Below, piece by piece: positions 1 through 8,747 of a stretch of 64,000 nt of DNA. Each line of letters starts with the position of its first letter. Position 1 is the first letter of the stretch. The translations under genes and the position numbers were made by a program. The stretch lies in NCBI RefSeq assembly GCF_008763945.1, contig NZ_VTQH01000002.1, positions 488,578-552,577 of the forward strand. The letters run 5' to 3'. Under the pieces are notes generated by a model that was not told the origin of the DNA, made no database searches, and was given only the letters and a program-made list of their open reading frames with translations. This DNA comes from Microbacterium testaceum StLB037 (GTDB lineage: Bacteria > Actinomycetota > Actinomycetes > Actinomycetales > Microbacteriaceae).

Positions 1-316
1 CGCCGAGCCACGGCGGCAGGTCGAGCTCGCTCTGCGAGAGACCGTCGACCTCGGGCGCGAAGACGCGGATCTTCTCGCGCACCGTGTCGGCGCGCCCCTG
101 CGCGATCCACTCGTCGGTCATGACGAGCCCGTACGACACGAGGGCGGGAAGATGCCCGTCCCACATCTTCGCGGCGGGGTGGTGTCGCCAGCCGTGGTCG
201 GGCACCGTGAGAGCCCGCAGCAGCTGGAAGGTCTCGACGCGCTGCTTGCCGAGGCGCTTGAGGTCGAGCACGCGGGCCGAGTCGACGAACGAGGGGTACG
301 GCAGGAAGGTCTGCAC
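1..316 (-). CDS. MSMEG_6728-family protein, 3' part beyond window edge
   Basis: The left edge cuts this gene; 105 codons are visible from a GTG start at 316. The N-terminus reads QTFLPYPSF, followed by RLGKQRVE at about residues 21-28 and HHPAAKMW at about 45-52. These are the hallmarks I associate with the actinobacterial MSMEG_6728 family, whose function is not established. GTG is chosen because it lies 4 nt beyond the stop of the preceding DUF2004 gene and places the conserved QTFLPYP at residue 2. Translational coupling with that gene is likely, since I see no clear ribosome binding site. Confidence 0.7.
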   Translation of the reverse strand, partial: MQTFLPYPSFVDSARVLDLKRLGKQRVETFQLLRALTVPDHGWRHHPAAKMWDGHLPALVSYGLVMTDEWIAQGRADTVREKIRVFAPEVDGLSQSELDLPPWLG

Positions 317-320
317 GCGC

Positions 321-821
321 TCAGTCGGCGCTCGTGACCGACTGCACGCTGCCGTCGGAGGCGAGGTTGACCAGCAGGACGTCGTCCGTCGCGTCGGGGT
401 CGAGGGCGTACTCGAGCACCGCGAACGGGTCGGCTCCTCCGTGCTCGTCGGCCAGGATCGTCATGCTCATCAGCTGCAGCGCCTTGATGACGTCGATGTG
501 CGTATCGCCCGTGACGTCGGTGAGCAGGTCTTCCAGCTCGTCGCCGAGCAGCGTCTGCTGCTGGAGGATGTACTCGGTCACCTCGCTGGTGCGCGAGTCG
601 AGCTCGTTGACCATCGCGTTGCGCGCTGCGAAGTCGATGGCTTCGAGCGACGAGACCATGGATGCCGCGACATCGAGCGCCTCGACCGACACGTCGTCCT
701 GATCGGGTGCCGTGAGGTCCACCGTGACGCTCTGGTCGCCGAACTCGACGTTCTCACTCCAGAAGATCGACCCGTCGGGCCCCGACTCGAGGAGTCCGAA
801 GAAGTCGTGCTCGATGGCCAT
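321..821 (-). CDS. DUF2004 domain protein
   Basis: A 166-residue acidic cytoplasmic protein starting MAIEHDFFGLLES and rich in Asp, Glu and Ser, with no signal peptide or membrane segment. The pattern matches DUF2004, an actinobacterial family of unknown function. An in-frame ATG at 869 would add 16 basic residues unlike the family, so the ATG at 821 is preferred. The gene lies 82 nt downstream of ftsY on the same strand and 4 nt before the MSMEG_6728-family gene, so the two small genes probably form one unit. No function can be derived from the sequence. Confidence 0.8.
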   Translation of the reverse strand: MAIEHDFFGLLESGPDGSIFWSENVEFGDQSVTVDLTAPDQDDVSVEALDVAASMVSSLEAIDFAARNAMVNELDSRTSEVTEYILQQQTLLGDELEDLLTDVTGDTHIDVIKALQLMSMTILADEHGGADPFAVLEYALDPDATDDVLLVNLASDGSVQSVTSAD

Positions 822-903
822 GACTCCATGTAAGCATTCCGTTCGGTCTTCGGGAAGACGACCCGCCACGGTCGGCGCATGCGATAGAGGCGTGCGGTGA
901 GGG

Positions 904-1776
904 CTAGTCGACGAGCGAGGCCGCGAACACGTGCGGGGTGAAACCGGTGAGGTCGTTGATGCCCTCGCCCTGACCGAGGAGCTTGACCGGGATGCCGGTG
1001 CGCTCCTGCACCGCGAGGACGAAGCCGCCCTTCGCCGAGCCGTCGAGCTTGGTCAGCACGAGGCCGGTGACTCCCGCGCTGTCGAGGAACGCCTGCGCCT
1101 GCATCAGGCCGTTCTGACCCGTGGTGGCATCCAGCACGAGGAGGACCTCGGCGATCGGCGCCTGCTTCTCGATAACGCGCTTGATCTTGCCGAGCTCATC
1201 CATGAGCCCGCCCTTGGTGTGCAGACGCCCGGCTGTGTCGACGAGGACGATCTCGGTCCCGGTCTCTTTCGCGTGCGCGACGGTCTGGAAGGCGACGGAT
1301 GCCGGATCCTGACCCTCGTGCTGGGGGCGGACGATGGTCGCTCCCCCGCGCTCTGCCCAGGTGGCGAGCTGGTCGACGGCCGCCGCGCGGAAGGTGTCGG
1401 CCGCCCCGACGGTGACGGTGCGGCCGTACCGCTGGAGGAACTTGGCGAACTTGCCGATGGTGGTGGTCTTGCCGACGCCGTTCACACCGACGACGAGCAC
1501 GACCGCCGGACGCTCGGTGAGCCGGAGCGTGGTGTCGAACTTCGCGAAGTGCTCTTCGAGCGTCTCCTTCAGCATGCGCTGCAGGTCGCGGGGGTCGGTC
1601 GTGCGGAACCGGTCGACCTTCTCACGCAGCTCGTCGATGAGGCGCTCGGTCACATCGGGGCCGAAGTCGGCCGTCAACAGCGCCGTCTCGAGGTCGTCCC
1701 ACGTGGTCTCGTCGATCGTGGGTTTGACGAACAACCCGCGCAGCGCGCGGCCCAGCGACCAGGAGTTCTCAGCCAT
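904..1776 (-). CDS. ftsY: signal recognition particle receptor FtsY
   Basis: The 290-residue GTPase that docks SRP-bound ribosomes at the membrane for co-translational insertion. An NG-domain helical bundle (about 1-85) precedes the GTPase domain: P-loop GVNGVGKT at 97-104, DTFRAAA at 127-133, DTAGR at 180-184 and TKLDG at 242-246. The N-terminus goes almost straight into the N domain, so the acidic A domain of E. coli FtsY is absent. A short form is common in actinobacteria. It starts 4 nt after the smc stop codon, so smc-ftsY is an operon, an arrangement widespread in Gram-positive bacteria. Confidence 0.97.
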   Translation of the reverse strand: MAENSWSLGRALRGLFVKPTIDETTWDDLETALLTADFGPDVTERLIDELREKVDRFRTTDPRDLQRMLKETLEEHFAKFDTTLRLTERPAVVLVVGVNGVGKTTTIGKFAKFLQRYGRTVTVGAADTFRAAAVDQLATWAERGGATIVRPQHEGQDPASVAFQTVAHAKETGTEIVLVDTAGRLHTKGGLMDELGKIKRVIEKQAPIAEVLLVLDATTGQNGLMQAQAFLDSAGVTGLVLTKLDGSAKGGFVLAVQERTGIPVKLLGQGEGINDLTGFTPHVFAASLVD

Positions 1777-1780
1777 TGCT

Positions 1781-4700
1781 TCAGCTTACGGGGGCGGTCT
1801 CGTCGCGGGGCTCCGCGGCGGGCTCCTGCGCCGCGCGCGCGGCCGGACGGTCGCCGACCCGCTGGCCGACCACGGCCGAGACTCCGTCTTGGCGCATCGA
1901 CACCCCGTACAGCGCGTCGGCGATCTCCATCGTGCGCTTCTGGTGCGTGATGACGATGAGCTGGCTGCTCGCGCGGAGCTTCTCGAACACCCCCAGCAGT
2001 CGGCCGAGGTTGGCGTCGTCGAGCGCCGCCTCCACCTCGTCGAGGATGTAGAACGGGCTCGGTCGCGCCGTGAAGATCGAGGTGAGGAACGCCACCGCCG
2101 CCAGCGACCGCTCCCCACCCGACAGAAGCGACAGACGCTCGATCTTCTTGCCGACCGGTCGCACCGCGACCTCGATGCCGGTGGTCAGCGGGTGATCGGG
2201 GTCGGTGAGCGAGATGCTGCCCGCGCCGCCCGGGAAGAGGATCGGGAAGATCTCGGTGAACGCCGCCCGGGTGTCTTCGAAGGCGGCGACGAAGATCGTC
2301 TGCATGCGCTCGTCGAGGTCGGCGATGATCGTCTGCAGATCGGTGCGCGTCTGCTGGAGGTCGGCGAGCTGCTCGGTGAGGAAGGCGTGGCGCTGCTCGA
2401 GGGCCGCGAACTCCTCGAGGGCCAGGGGGTTCACGCGACCGAGCTGCGAGAGTTTGCGTTCGGCATCCTGGAGTCTGCGCTTCTGGGCGGAGCGCTCGAA
2501 ACGGACGCCCTCTTCGGCGCCGTCGACGGGAATCAACTGGTCGGGGCCGTATTCCGAAACGAGAATGTTTTCGTCGAGCGCCAGCTCGGACTGCACGCGT
2601 TCGAGCAGCCCCGTGACGTGGAGCTTCTTCTCGTGCATCTGCAGCTCGAGCCCGTGGACGCTCTCGGTCAGGCGCGCGAGCCGCTCGCGCACGAGGGCCT
2701 CGTCGGCTCGAGCACGCGAGAGTTCCTCGGTGATCGCGGTGCGGGCGGACTCCGCCGCGGCGAGCTCGACGCGGGCCTGACTGACCGACCGGTCGACCGA
2801 GTCGAGGAGCGCGGGGAGCTGCCCCGCGACCTCGGCGGCGATCTCGCGCTGGGCCCGACGCAGCACCGCGCGCCGGGCGGCCTCGGCGGCGGCGGCTCGC
2901 TCGCGCTCCCGCTGCTGCTCGAGCTGAACGATGCGCGCTTCGCCCGCGCGGACGCGCTCTTTCAGCGTCTCGATGTCGAGGCGAGCGCGCATCTCGGACT
3001 CCCGCGCGGCATCGACCTCGGCCGCCATCGGCTCGCGCGCCGACGCGTCCAGCAGGGGACGCGGGGTCTCGAGGGCCCGGCCGAGGGCCTCTTCGGCACG
3101 CCGCGCCGCATCTTCCGCTTCGGCGACGGCGCTCTCGGTCTGCGCGAGGCCCGCGGCCAGTCGATCGCACTCGGCCACCGCTGCCTCGTGACGCACGGTC
3201 ACCCGGTTGATCTTCTCGGCGTGGGCGGCGAGGGCGGCGTCGTGAGCCCGGAGAGTGGAGAGGGCGTCCTTCGTGCGCTGGCGCGCGTCGACCTGGGCCC
3301 GCTGCTCGTCCGCGAGAGCTTCACGCAGCGAATCCGCGATCACGATGATCTCGTCGAGACGCTCGGCGGCGGCATCCCGCTCGGCGGCGAGTTCGAGGCG
3401 CGATCGCCCCGATCCCGAGCCGGCGCGAACCGTGCGCGCGGTCACGACCTCGCCGGCGCGAGTGACGACGGTGACGTCGTCGGCGAGATCGGGCTGCGCG
3501 GAGCGCGCGGCGTCGAGATCGTCGACGATGACGACGCGTGCCAGGATGCCGAGCACCCCGGGCGGCGCCGTGACGACTTCCGCGGCCGCGACGGCACCTT
3601 CGAGCAAGGGAAGGGACGCCCGCGGCCCGGGCGCATCCGCCAGCGCGATCTCGACTCGACCGAGATCGGCCTCGGCCGCCGTGCGCGCCGCGGTGAAGGC
3701 CGAGGCCGCGTCATCGACGAGCAGGCCCTCCGCGAGGGTTCCGAGCACCGCGGCCACCGCCGCCTCGAACCCGGCTTTCACCTTGACGTCGTCGCCCACC
3801 AGACCCCGGATGCCAGGCCCCCCGGCCGCGATGAGATCGGCGGCCGCATTGCGCACGTCCAACGCTCGCCCGAGTGCCGTGGTCTGCGCGGTGAGAGCGT
3901 CGCGCTCGCGTTCCGCGGCGTGCAGGCGTTCGCGAAGCCCGGCGACCCGCGCCTCGACGTCGTTCGCGTCGCGCTGGGCACGTTCGTAGGCGGCCGCGTG
4001 CTCGGCGGTCGACGCCTCGGGCACGATGTCGGGATCGAGTTCGGCACGCGCCTGTTCGGCCTCGGCCCGACGCTCGAGAGCGGCGTCGAGCGCGCGCTGC
4101 TGGCGGTCGACGCCGGCCCGCACCGCGGCGAGGGCGGAGTTCGCCGCGTCCGCCGCGCCCCGCAGGCTCGTGATCTTCATGTCGTGCTCCGACACCAGGG
4201 CGCTCTGCGCGGCGATCTCGACGTCGAGCGCGTCGAGGTCGGCGCGGGCGCGGGTCACCGCTCGGGCCGCCTCGGCCGCGGCATCCTGAGCATCTCCCAT
4301 CCCGCCCGCGATGTCGTCGATCTCGGCGCGGACGTCGTCGATCATCGACTGCGTCACGGTGGGGCTGAAGCCCGAGGCGTCGTTCTCGTCATCACCGAGG
4401 AGCGTCAGGCGCTGGCCGGCCAGCGTGTAGAGCCCGCGGAGCCGCTCCTGGACCTGCTCGAGCGCGAAGGCGACCCCGCGCGCGCGGTCGACGGCCTCGG
4501 AGCGCTGGTCGTGTTCGAGGCGCTCGACCCGACCGCGCAAGCCCTCGGACTGCTCCTGGAGGCCCAGCCGTTCGGTGTGCCGCTCGCTCTCGGCCCGCGC
4601 CGCATCGGCGAGCTCGCCGCGCAGTCGCACGAGCTCGTCGGCGTACAGACGCGCCTTGGCGTCACGGACGACGGCGGCGATCGTGGCCGCCTCGCGAGCG

Positions 4701-5332
4701 ATCTCGGCCTGCTTGCCGAGGGGCTTGAGCTGGCGGCGCAGTTCGCCGGCGAGGTCGCTCAGGCGCGTGAGGTTGGTCTCCATCGCCTCGAGCTTGCGCA
4801 CGGTCTTCTCTTTGCGGCGACGGTGCTTCAAGATGCCGGCGGCTTCTTCGATGAATCCGCGTCGATCCTCCGCCGACGCCTGCAGCACCGTGTCGAGGCG
4901 CCCCTGCCCGATGATCACGTGCATCTCGCGGCCGAGGCCGGAGTCGCTCAGCAGCTCCTGGACGTCGAGCAGGCGGCACGTCTGGCCGTTGATGGCGTAT
5001 TCGCTCGCGCCGGTGCGGAACAGCGTGCGGCTGATCGTCACCTCGCTGTAGTCGATCGGCAGATCCCCGTCGGCGTTGTCGATGGTGAGCTGCACTTCGG
5101 CGCGACCCAGGGGACCGCGCGTCGAGGTGCCGGCGAAGATGACGTCCTCCATCTTGCCGCCGCGGAGGGTCTTCGCCCCCTGCTCCCCCATCACCCAGGC
5201 CAGGGCGTCGACGACGTTGGATTTGCCCGAGCCGTTCGGACCGACGATGCACGTCACCCCCGGTTCGAGCGCGAAGGTGGTCGACTGGGCGAACGACTTG
5301 AAGCCCTTGAGCGTCACGCTCTTCAGGTGCAT
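1781..5332 (-). CDS. smc: chromosome segregation protein SMC
   Basis: A full-length 1183-residue SMC ATPase that, with ScpA/ScpB, organises and segregates the chromosome. The N-terminal head carries Walker A GPNGSGKS at 31-38. Two long Ala/Glu/Arg-rich coiled coils (about 165-490 and 660-990) flank a hinge containing a Gly-rich GGPGIRGLVGDD stretch near 510. The C-terminal head has the ABC signature LSGGERSLAAVAF and the Walker B segment FYILDEVEAALDD. The ATG start gives the canonical MHLKSVTLKGFKSF beginning. Divergent from the plus-strand unit beginning at 5470. Confidence 0.98.
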   Translation of the reverse strand: MHLKSVTLKGFKSFAQSTTFALEPGVTCIVGPNGSGKSNVVDALAWVMGEQGAKTLRGGKMEDVIFAGTSTRGPLGRAEVQLTIDNADGDLPIDYSEVTISRTLFRTGASEYAINGQTCRLLDVQELLSDSGLGREMHVIIGQGRLDTVLQASAEDRRGFIEEAAGILKHRRRKEKTVRKLEAMETNLTRLSDLAGELRRQLKPLGKQAEIAREAATIAAVVRDAKARLYADELVRLRGELADAARAESERHTERLGLQEQSEGLRGRVERLEHDQRSEAVDRARGVAFALEQVQERLRGLYTLAGQRLTLLGDDENDASGFSPTVTQSMIDDVRAEIDDIAGGMGDAQDAAAEAARAVTRARADLDALDVEIAAQSALVSEHDMKITSLRGAADAANSALAAVRAGVDRQQRALDAALERRAEAEQARAELDPDIVPEASTAEHAAAYERAQRDANDVEARVAGLRERLHAAERERDALTAQTTALGRALDVRNAAADLIAAGGPGIRGLVGDDVKVKAGFEAAVAAVLGTLAEGLLVDDAASAFTAARTAAEADLGRVEIALADAPGPRASLPLLEGAVAAAEVVTAPPGVLGILARVVIVDDLDAARSAQPDLADDVTVVTRAGEVVTARTVRAGSGSGRSRLELAAERDAAAERLDEIIVIADSLREALADEQRAQVDARQRTKDALSTLRAHDAALAAHAEKINRVTVRHEAAVAECDRLAAGLAQTESAVAEAEDAARRAEEALGRALETPRPLLDASAREPMAAEVDAARESEMRARLDIETLKERVRAGEARIVQLEQQRERERAAAAEAARRAVLRRAQREIAAEVAGQLPALLDSVDRSVSQARVELAAAESARTAITEELSRARADEALVRERLARLTESVHGLELQMHEKKLHVTGLLERVQSELALDENILVSEYGPDQLIPVDGAEEGVRFERSAQKRRLQDAERKLSQLGRVNPLALEEFAALEQRHAFLTEQLADLQQTRTDLQTIIADLDERMQTIFVAAFEDTRAAFTEIFPILFPGGAGSISLTDPDHPLTTGIEVAVRPVGKKIERLSLLSGGERSLAAVAFLTSIFTARPSPFYILDEVEAALDDANLGRLLGVFEKLRASSQLIVITHQKRTMEIADALYGVSMRQDGVSAVVGQRVGDRPAARAAQEPAAEPRDETAPVS

Positions 5333-5420
5333 GTCACCCGCCCTTCACCCGGTCAGACGCCCGTCACGGGCCTTGCCTCACGGTAGTCGAAAAGCCCCGG
5401 GATTCCGCGGCGGCGAGCCG

Positions 5421-5448
5421 GATACGGGCGCGCGACGCGCCCGGTATC
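5421..5448. repeat. GC-rich inverted repeat in the smc / small-ORF intergenic region
   Basis: GATAC-GGGCGCG at 5421-5432 pairs with CGCGCCC-(G)-GTATC at 5436-5448 across a 3-nt loop with one bulged base. It lies between the smc start and the -35 box at 5470. It could be an operator or a structure in the smc leader; nothing in the sequence decides between them. Confidence 0.5.
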
Positions 5449-5469
5449 CCGCCGAATCTGAGCGAGAGC

Positions 5470-5499
5470 TTGACATTCGCTGACAGCCTTCGCTAGCGT
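5470..5499 (+). promoter_or_regulatory. sigma-70-type promoter, consensus -35
   Basis: A perfect TTGACA at 5470-5475 is followed after 18 nt by TAGCGT at 5494-5499, which fits the actinobacterial TANNNT -10. This is the best -35 match I found in the window. It precedes the 37-codon ORF at 5537 by about 30 nt of leader and probably drives the unit up to the GNAT gene ending at 7234. Confidence 0.65.
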
Positions 5500-5536
5500 C
5501 TGAGGTCGCAACCGACGTCGAAAGGAGGTTACTTCC

Positions 5537-5650
5537 ATGATTCGCACCACGACCGGCTTCATCGCCGCAGGCTTCACCGCCGTCCCCGTGCTCTCCGCAT
5601 ACGCCACGGGAGTGACCGCCGCCGTCGGCATGCCCCCTCGTCAGGGCTAG
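5537..5650 (+). CDS. 37-residue hydrophobic small protein with perfect Shine-Dalgarno
   Basis: ATG at 5537 follows AAAGGAGGT (5521-5529) by 7 nt, an essentially perfect ribosome binding site and the strongest in this window. The product starts MIRTTTGFIAAGF, has one mostly hydrophobic stretch (about residues 7-31) and ends PPRQG. It may be a single-span membrane peptide. I recognise no family. It sits directly downstream of a consensus promoter and upstream of a 95-residue protein and a GNAT acetyltransferase. It could be a functional microprotein or a leader peptide regulating the downstream genes. The signals support translation; the role is unknown. Confidence 0.6.
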   Translation: MIRTTTGFIAAGFTAVPVLSAYATGVTAAVGMPPRQG

Positions 5651-5798
5651 TTCCGTCGCGTCGAGACGCCCTGCGTCTCCGCTTCTTCGTGCGCCCGTCT
5701 TCTCGACGTCGGCCACCCGGACCCTCTGCGTCCGCCCCCGCGTGAGCTGTCTGCTCCACGCTCTCCCTCCTCGCATGACCTTCTTACGGAGCCTCCGC

Positions 5799-6086
5799 AT
5801 GAACGCCCTGTTCACGCGCGCGCCGCAGCACTCCTCGGCCGCGCCTTCCACCCCTCCCACGCCCTCCACGATCACGTTCGACACCACGGCGTACCGGCCC
5901 CTAGGTCTGCTCGACCGGCTGTCGCTGCGTCTCGGGCTCTGGCTGCTGAACCGGCACGCCAACCGCGCCCGCGCCCTCGACCACCGCACGATCGAAGCCC
6001 TCCGGGCTCGAGACGCCGCCGCCGAGCGCGACCGCCGCGAGCGTGCCTGGCAGAGCGCCGCGGCGTTCAGCCGTCCGCCGTTCTGA
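5799..6086 (+). CDS. 95-residue basic protein of unknown function
   Basis: Starts MNALFTRAPQ, then a Pro/Thr/Ser-rich linker (about 11-27), a motif RPLGLLDRLSLRLGLWLL (about 33-50) that could form an amphipathic helix, and an Arg/Ala/Glu-rich tail (about 52-90). The ATG at 5799 is preferred over the in-frame ATG at 5775 because ACGGAGC lies at suitable distance upstream. It is the middle gene of the plus-strand unit between the 37-residue ORF and the GNAT gene. Proteins with a similar RPxGLxDRLxLRLGL core occur in related actinobacteria as far as I recall, without known function. Confidence 0.65.
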   Translation: MNALFTRAPQHSSAAPSTPPTPSTITFDTTAYRPLGLLDRLSLRLGLWLLNRHANRARALDHRTIEALRARDAAAERDRRERAWQSAAAFSRPPF

Positions 6087-6090
6087 TCCC

Positions 6091-6120
6091 GGTGGGGTCG
6101 GCCTCCGCGTCGGCCCCACC
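6091..6120 (+). terminator. hairpin between the 95-residue gene and the GNAT gene
   Basis: GGTGGGGTCGG (6091-6101) pairs with TCGGCCCCACC (6110-6120) with two G-U pairs over an 8-nt loop, starting 4 nt after the upstream stop codon. A C/T-rich tract rather than a run of T follows, so it may be an mRNA-stability or attenuation hairpin instead of a full terminator. Confidence 0.45.
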
Positions 6121-6154
6121 TCCACCCTCTTCTCCTCCGACGAAAGACCTTCGA

Positions 6155-7234
6155 ATGACTTCCCTTCTCGCCGGCCTCGAGCTGCGCCCGCTCCACATCC
6201 CCTCCCACATCGACGATCCGGATGCCGCGGACTTCCGCGAGATGGTGCGCTTGCGCAACCTGATCTACGCCGAGATCTCGGGGCACGACGATTCGTCCAT
6301 GCCCGCCGACGAGCTCCTCCCCCTGTACCAGCCGCAGCCCGAGATGAAACGGTTCGCGTGGCTGGCCGTCTTCCACGGCGAGGTCGTCGGCCGCGTCGGC
6401 CTCGACTTCCCGCAGGAGGAGGGCGCCCGCACCGGGTTCTGGCTCATCGAACTGCGTCGCTCCGCGTGGGGCTACGGCATCGGCCGCGCCGCCTACGCGC
6501 TCGTCGAGCGGACCGCGCGCGAGCACGGCCGCAGCGTCCTGCAGTCGTGGGCCGAGCACCCCGCCGCCGACGGACCGCGCCTCGCGGCGCCGACGGGGTT
6601 CGGCTCGATCCCTCGAGATCACGCGGCGCGTTTCCTTCTGGCATCCGGATTCTCGCTCGAACAGATCGTGCGGGTGAGCGCCCTCGATCTCGGCGGGGCT
6701 CGACCGCGCCTCGAGGAATTGCTCGCAAACGCCGAGCGGGCCGCCTCGGGCTACCGGATCGTGCAGTGGACGCTGCCCACACCCGACGAGTTCGTCGACG
6801 CCTTCGCGTGGATGAAGTCGCGCATGGTGACGGACGCCCCCTCGGCGGACCTCGAGTTCGACGAGGAGGTGTGGGATGCCGCCCGCGTGCGCCGCTACGA
6901 AGCCGGCTACACCGATGCGGGACGTCACATGCTCGTCACAGCCGCCCAGCACGTCGACACCGGTGAGCTCGCTGCCTTCAACGAGTTGGTCATCGGCAAG
7001 GACCGCACCGCGGCGACCAGCCAGGAGGACACGCTCGTCGTCGCGGCCCACCGCGGCCACCGCCTCGGCATGCTCGTGAAGTGCGCGGGGCTTCTGGCCT
7101 GGAACGACGTCGCGCCGTCATCACCCCGTGTGCTGACATACAACGCCGAGGAGAATCGCCCCATGCTCTCGATCAACGAGGCCATCGGCTTCGCGCCGAT
7201 CTCGTACGAGGGGGTGTGGAAGAAGGTGCTGTGA
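6155..7234 (+). CDS. tandem GNAT-family N-acetyltransferase
   Basis: A 359-residue cytoplasmic protein with two GNAT-like halves. The first (about 45-180) includes a stretch resembling motif A around the RSAWGYGIGRAAY segment. The second (about 195-355) contains AAHRGHRLGMLVKCAGL, a classical acetyl-CoA-binding RGxGxA-like motif A, and ends with the TYNAEENRPMLSINEAIGF pattern seen in actinobacterial double-GNAT proteins. The substrate cannot be told from sequence. ATG at 6155 removes a low-complexity Pro/Ser extension. Last gene of the unit beginning at 5537; it converges on a lipoprotein gene 40 nt away. Confidence 0.85.
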   Translation: MTSLLAGLELRPLHIPSHIDDPDAADFREMVRLRNLIYAEISGHDDSSMPADELLPLYQPQPEMKRFAWLAVFHGEVVGRVGLDFPQEEGARTGFWLIELRRSAWGYGIGRAAYALVERTAREHGRSVLQSWAEHPAADGPRLAAPTGFGSIPRDHAARFLLASGFSLEQIVRVSALDLGGARPRLEELLANAERAASGYRIVQWTLPTPDEFVDAFAWMKSRMVTDAPSADLEFDEEVWDAARVRRYEAGYTDAGRHMLVTAAQHVDTGELAAFNELVIGKDRTAATSQEDTLVVAAHRGHRLGMLVKCAGLLAWNDVAPSSPRVLTYNAEENRPMLSINEAIGFAPISYEGVWKKVL

Positions 7235-7263
7235 CGCGGTGGAGGGTCGTGGTTCTCGTTCCC

Positions 7264-7288
7264 CCGCCGCGCTGTCATCGCGCGGCGG
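7264..7288. terminator. GC-rich hairpin between convergent genes
   Basis: CCGCCGCG (7264-7271) pairs with CGCGGCGG (7281-7288) between the GNAT stop (7234) and the end of the lipoprotein gene, whose stop codon is in the loop. No T-run follows. Plausible shared terminator for the convergent pair. Confidence 0.4.
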
Positions 7289-7826
7289 TGACCCCGGTCG
7301 GGACGGCCGGCACCTCGCCCGGCCAATCGCCCAACCGTACGCGGGCAGGCGATCCCTCGACCGTGTCGACGTTGGCCACGGTGAAGCCGTCCGAGTCCGG
7401 AACAGGGTCTCTCGGTTCGATCCACTCCGCCGCAGCCGCCGCCTTCGCGACGTCGAAACCGTTCGCGGGGTCGTCCGTCACCGTCAGTGAGATCTGGGCG
7501 TTGGGCAGGTATCCGTCTCGCACCGACCAGGCCGATTCGGTCAGGAAGGTGACGAGCGCGGGACCATCGACGATCCGATAACCAGGATCGACCGTGACCG
7601 CGATGTCGTAGCCGGTGTTCCCCTTGATGTTGGGGCCCTCACCGCCCTGGAAGTCGATGGTCAGACCCGGGATCATCGCGACGGCCGACCGCGCCTCGCT
7701 AAGGGTCTGACCACCGCTGGGCGCGTCGTGCGGAATGCCATCGGCTTTCGACGGTCCGCAGCTCGTCAGGCCGAGCGTGGCACCGACGACGACGACCGCG
7801 AGAATTCCCCGCCTGGGCCACGACAT
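7275..7826 (-). CDS. small secreted lipoprotein
   Basis: 183 residues with a signal peptide (WPRRG then a hydrophobic core at about 8-20) ending in lipobox LTSC, so Cys23 should be lipidated and the protein anchored outside the membrane. The mature part is acidic and contains a DPGYRIVDGPALVTFLTESAW stretch broken here as DPGYRIVDGP and ALVTFLTESAW. I recognise no domain family. A ribosome binding site AGAGGAAG precedes the ATG at 7826. It lies 30 nt downstream of mutM and may share its transcript. Confidence 0.8.
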   Translation of the reverse strand: MSWPRRGILAVVVVGATLGLTSCGPSKADGIPHDAPSGGQTLSEARSAVAMIPGLTIDFQGGEGPNIKGNTGYDIAVTVDPGYRIVDGPALVTFLTESAWSVRDGYLPNAQISLTVTDDPANGFDVAKAAAAAEWIEPRDPVPDSDGFTVANVDTVEGSPARVRLGDWPGEVPAVPTGVTAAR

Positions 7827-7856
7827 AGCTCTTCCTCTCCCGAACTCGATCGGCTC

Positions 7857-8747
7857 TCAGCGCCGCTTCTGGCAGTGCGGGCAGAAGTGGCTCGACCGGT
7901 TCATGAACGACACCCGCACGATGGGGCGCCCGCACCGCGGGCAGGGCTGACCCGTGCGCCCATAGGCGTTGAGCGAATGCGCGAAGTAGCCGGCCTGGCC
8001 GTTGACGTTGACGTACTGGGCGTCGAAGCTCGTCCCGCCCTCGGCCAGGGCCTTCTCGAGCACCGCCTGCACCTCAGCGAGCAGGCGGTTGACCGCGCGC
8101 GTCGACAGAGTGGATGCCGCCGTCTCGGGGTGGATGCGCGCGGCCCACAGCGACTCGTCGGCGTAGATGTTGCCGATGCCGCTGGCCACGGTCTGATCCA
8201 GGAGCAAGCGCTTGATCCCCGAGGAGGTGCGCCCCAGGCGCGCGCGGAACCGTGCCGCGTCGAACGCGGGGTCGAGGGGGTCGCGACCGATGTGCGCGAC
8301 CTGCGTCGGGACCCGCGCGAGGGCGGACCCCCGCCCGCCCGCGGCGCCGTCGGGCGTGTCGACCAGGGCGTCGATCGCGAGTGAGCCGAAGGTGCGCTGG
8401 TCGGCGAACACCACCGACAGCGACCCGTGCACGGGGTGCTCCAGCTCGATACGGATGCGCTCGTGCCGCTCTTCCGGCGCGCCGGGGGAACGCAGGAGCA
8501 TCTGCCCGCTCATGCCGAGGTGGCTGACGATCGCTTCGTCGTCGGCCACGGGCATCCACAGGAACTTGCCCCTGCGCACGGCGGACGCGATGCGTCGGCC
8601 GGTCAGCTCCGCCTCGAAGTGCGCCGCTCCCCCGGTGTGGCGGGTGAGCGCGCGTTCGTCGCGGACGTCGACCGACGAGATGAGGGCCCCGGTGACCGCG
8701 GGCTCGAGGCCCGCTCGGACGACCTCGACCTCGGGAAGCTCAGGCAC
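7857..8747 (-). CDS. mutM: formamidopyrimidine-DNA glycosylase MutM (Fpg)
   Basis: 296 residues. Removes oxidised purines such as 8-oxoguanine and cleaves the abasic site. The N-terminus PELPEVEVV supplies the catalytic proline (residue 2 of the translated sequence) and Glu3. The C-terminal zinc finger has two CxxC pairs (CPRC and CPHC) close to the end, ending CPHCQKRR. Its start overlaps the end of rnc by 8 nt, so it is translated from the rnc transcript. mutM after rnc is a common order in actinobacteria. Confidence 0.97.
   Translation of the reverse strand: MPELPEVEVVRAGLEPAVTGALISSVDVRDERALTRHTGGAAHFEAELTGRRIASAVRRGKFLWMPVADDEAIVSHLGMSGQMLLRSPGAPEERHERIRIELEHPVHGSLSVVFADQRTFGSLAIDALVDTPDGAAGGRGSALARVPTQVAHIGRDPLDPAFDAARFRARLGRTSSGIKRLLLDQTVASGIGNIYADESLWAARIHPETAASTLSTRAVNRLLAEVQAVLEKALAEGGTSFDAQYVNVNGQAGYFAHSLNAYGRTGQPCPRCGRPIVRVSFMNRSSHFCPHCQKRR

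Noticed and set aside
1334..5386. A 1350-codon plus-strand open frame opposite smc
   Set aside because: It is the antisense shadow of the smc coding sequence, is Arg/Gly/Ala/Leu-rich without motifs, and smc has complete family features.
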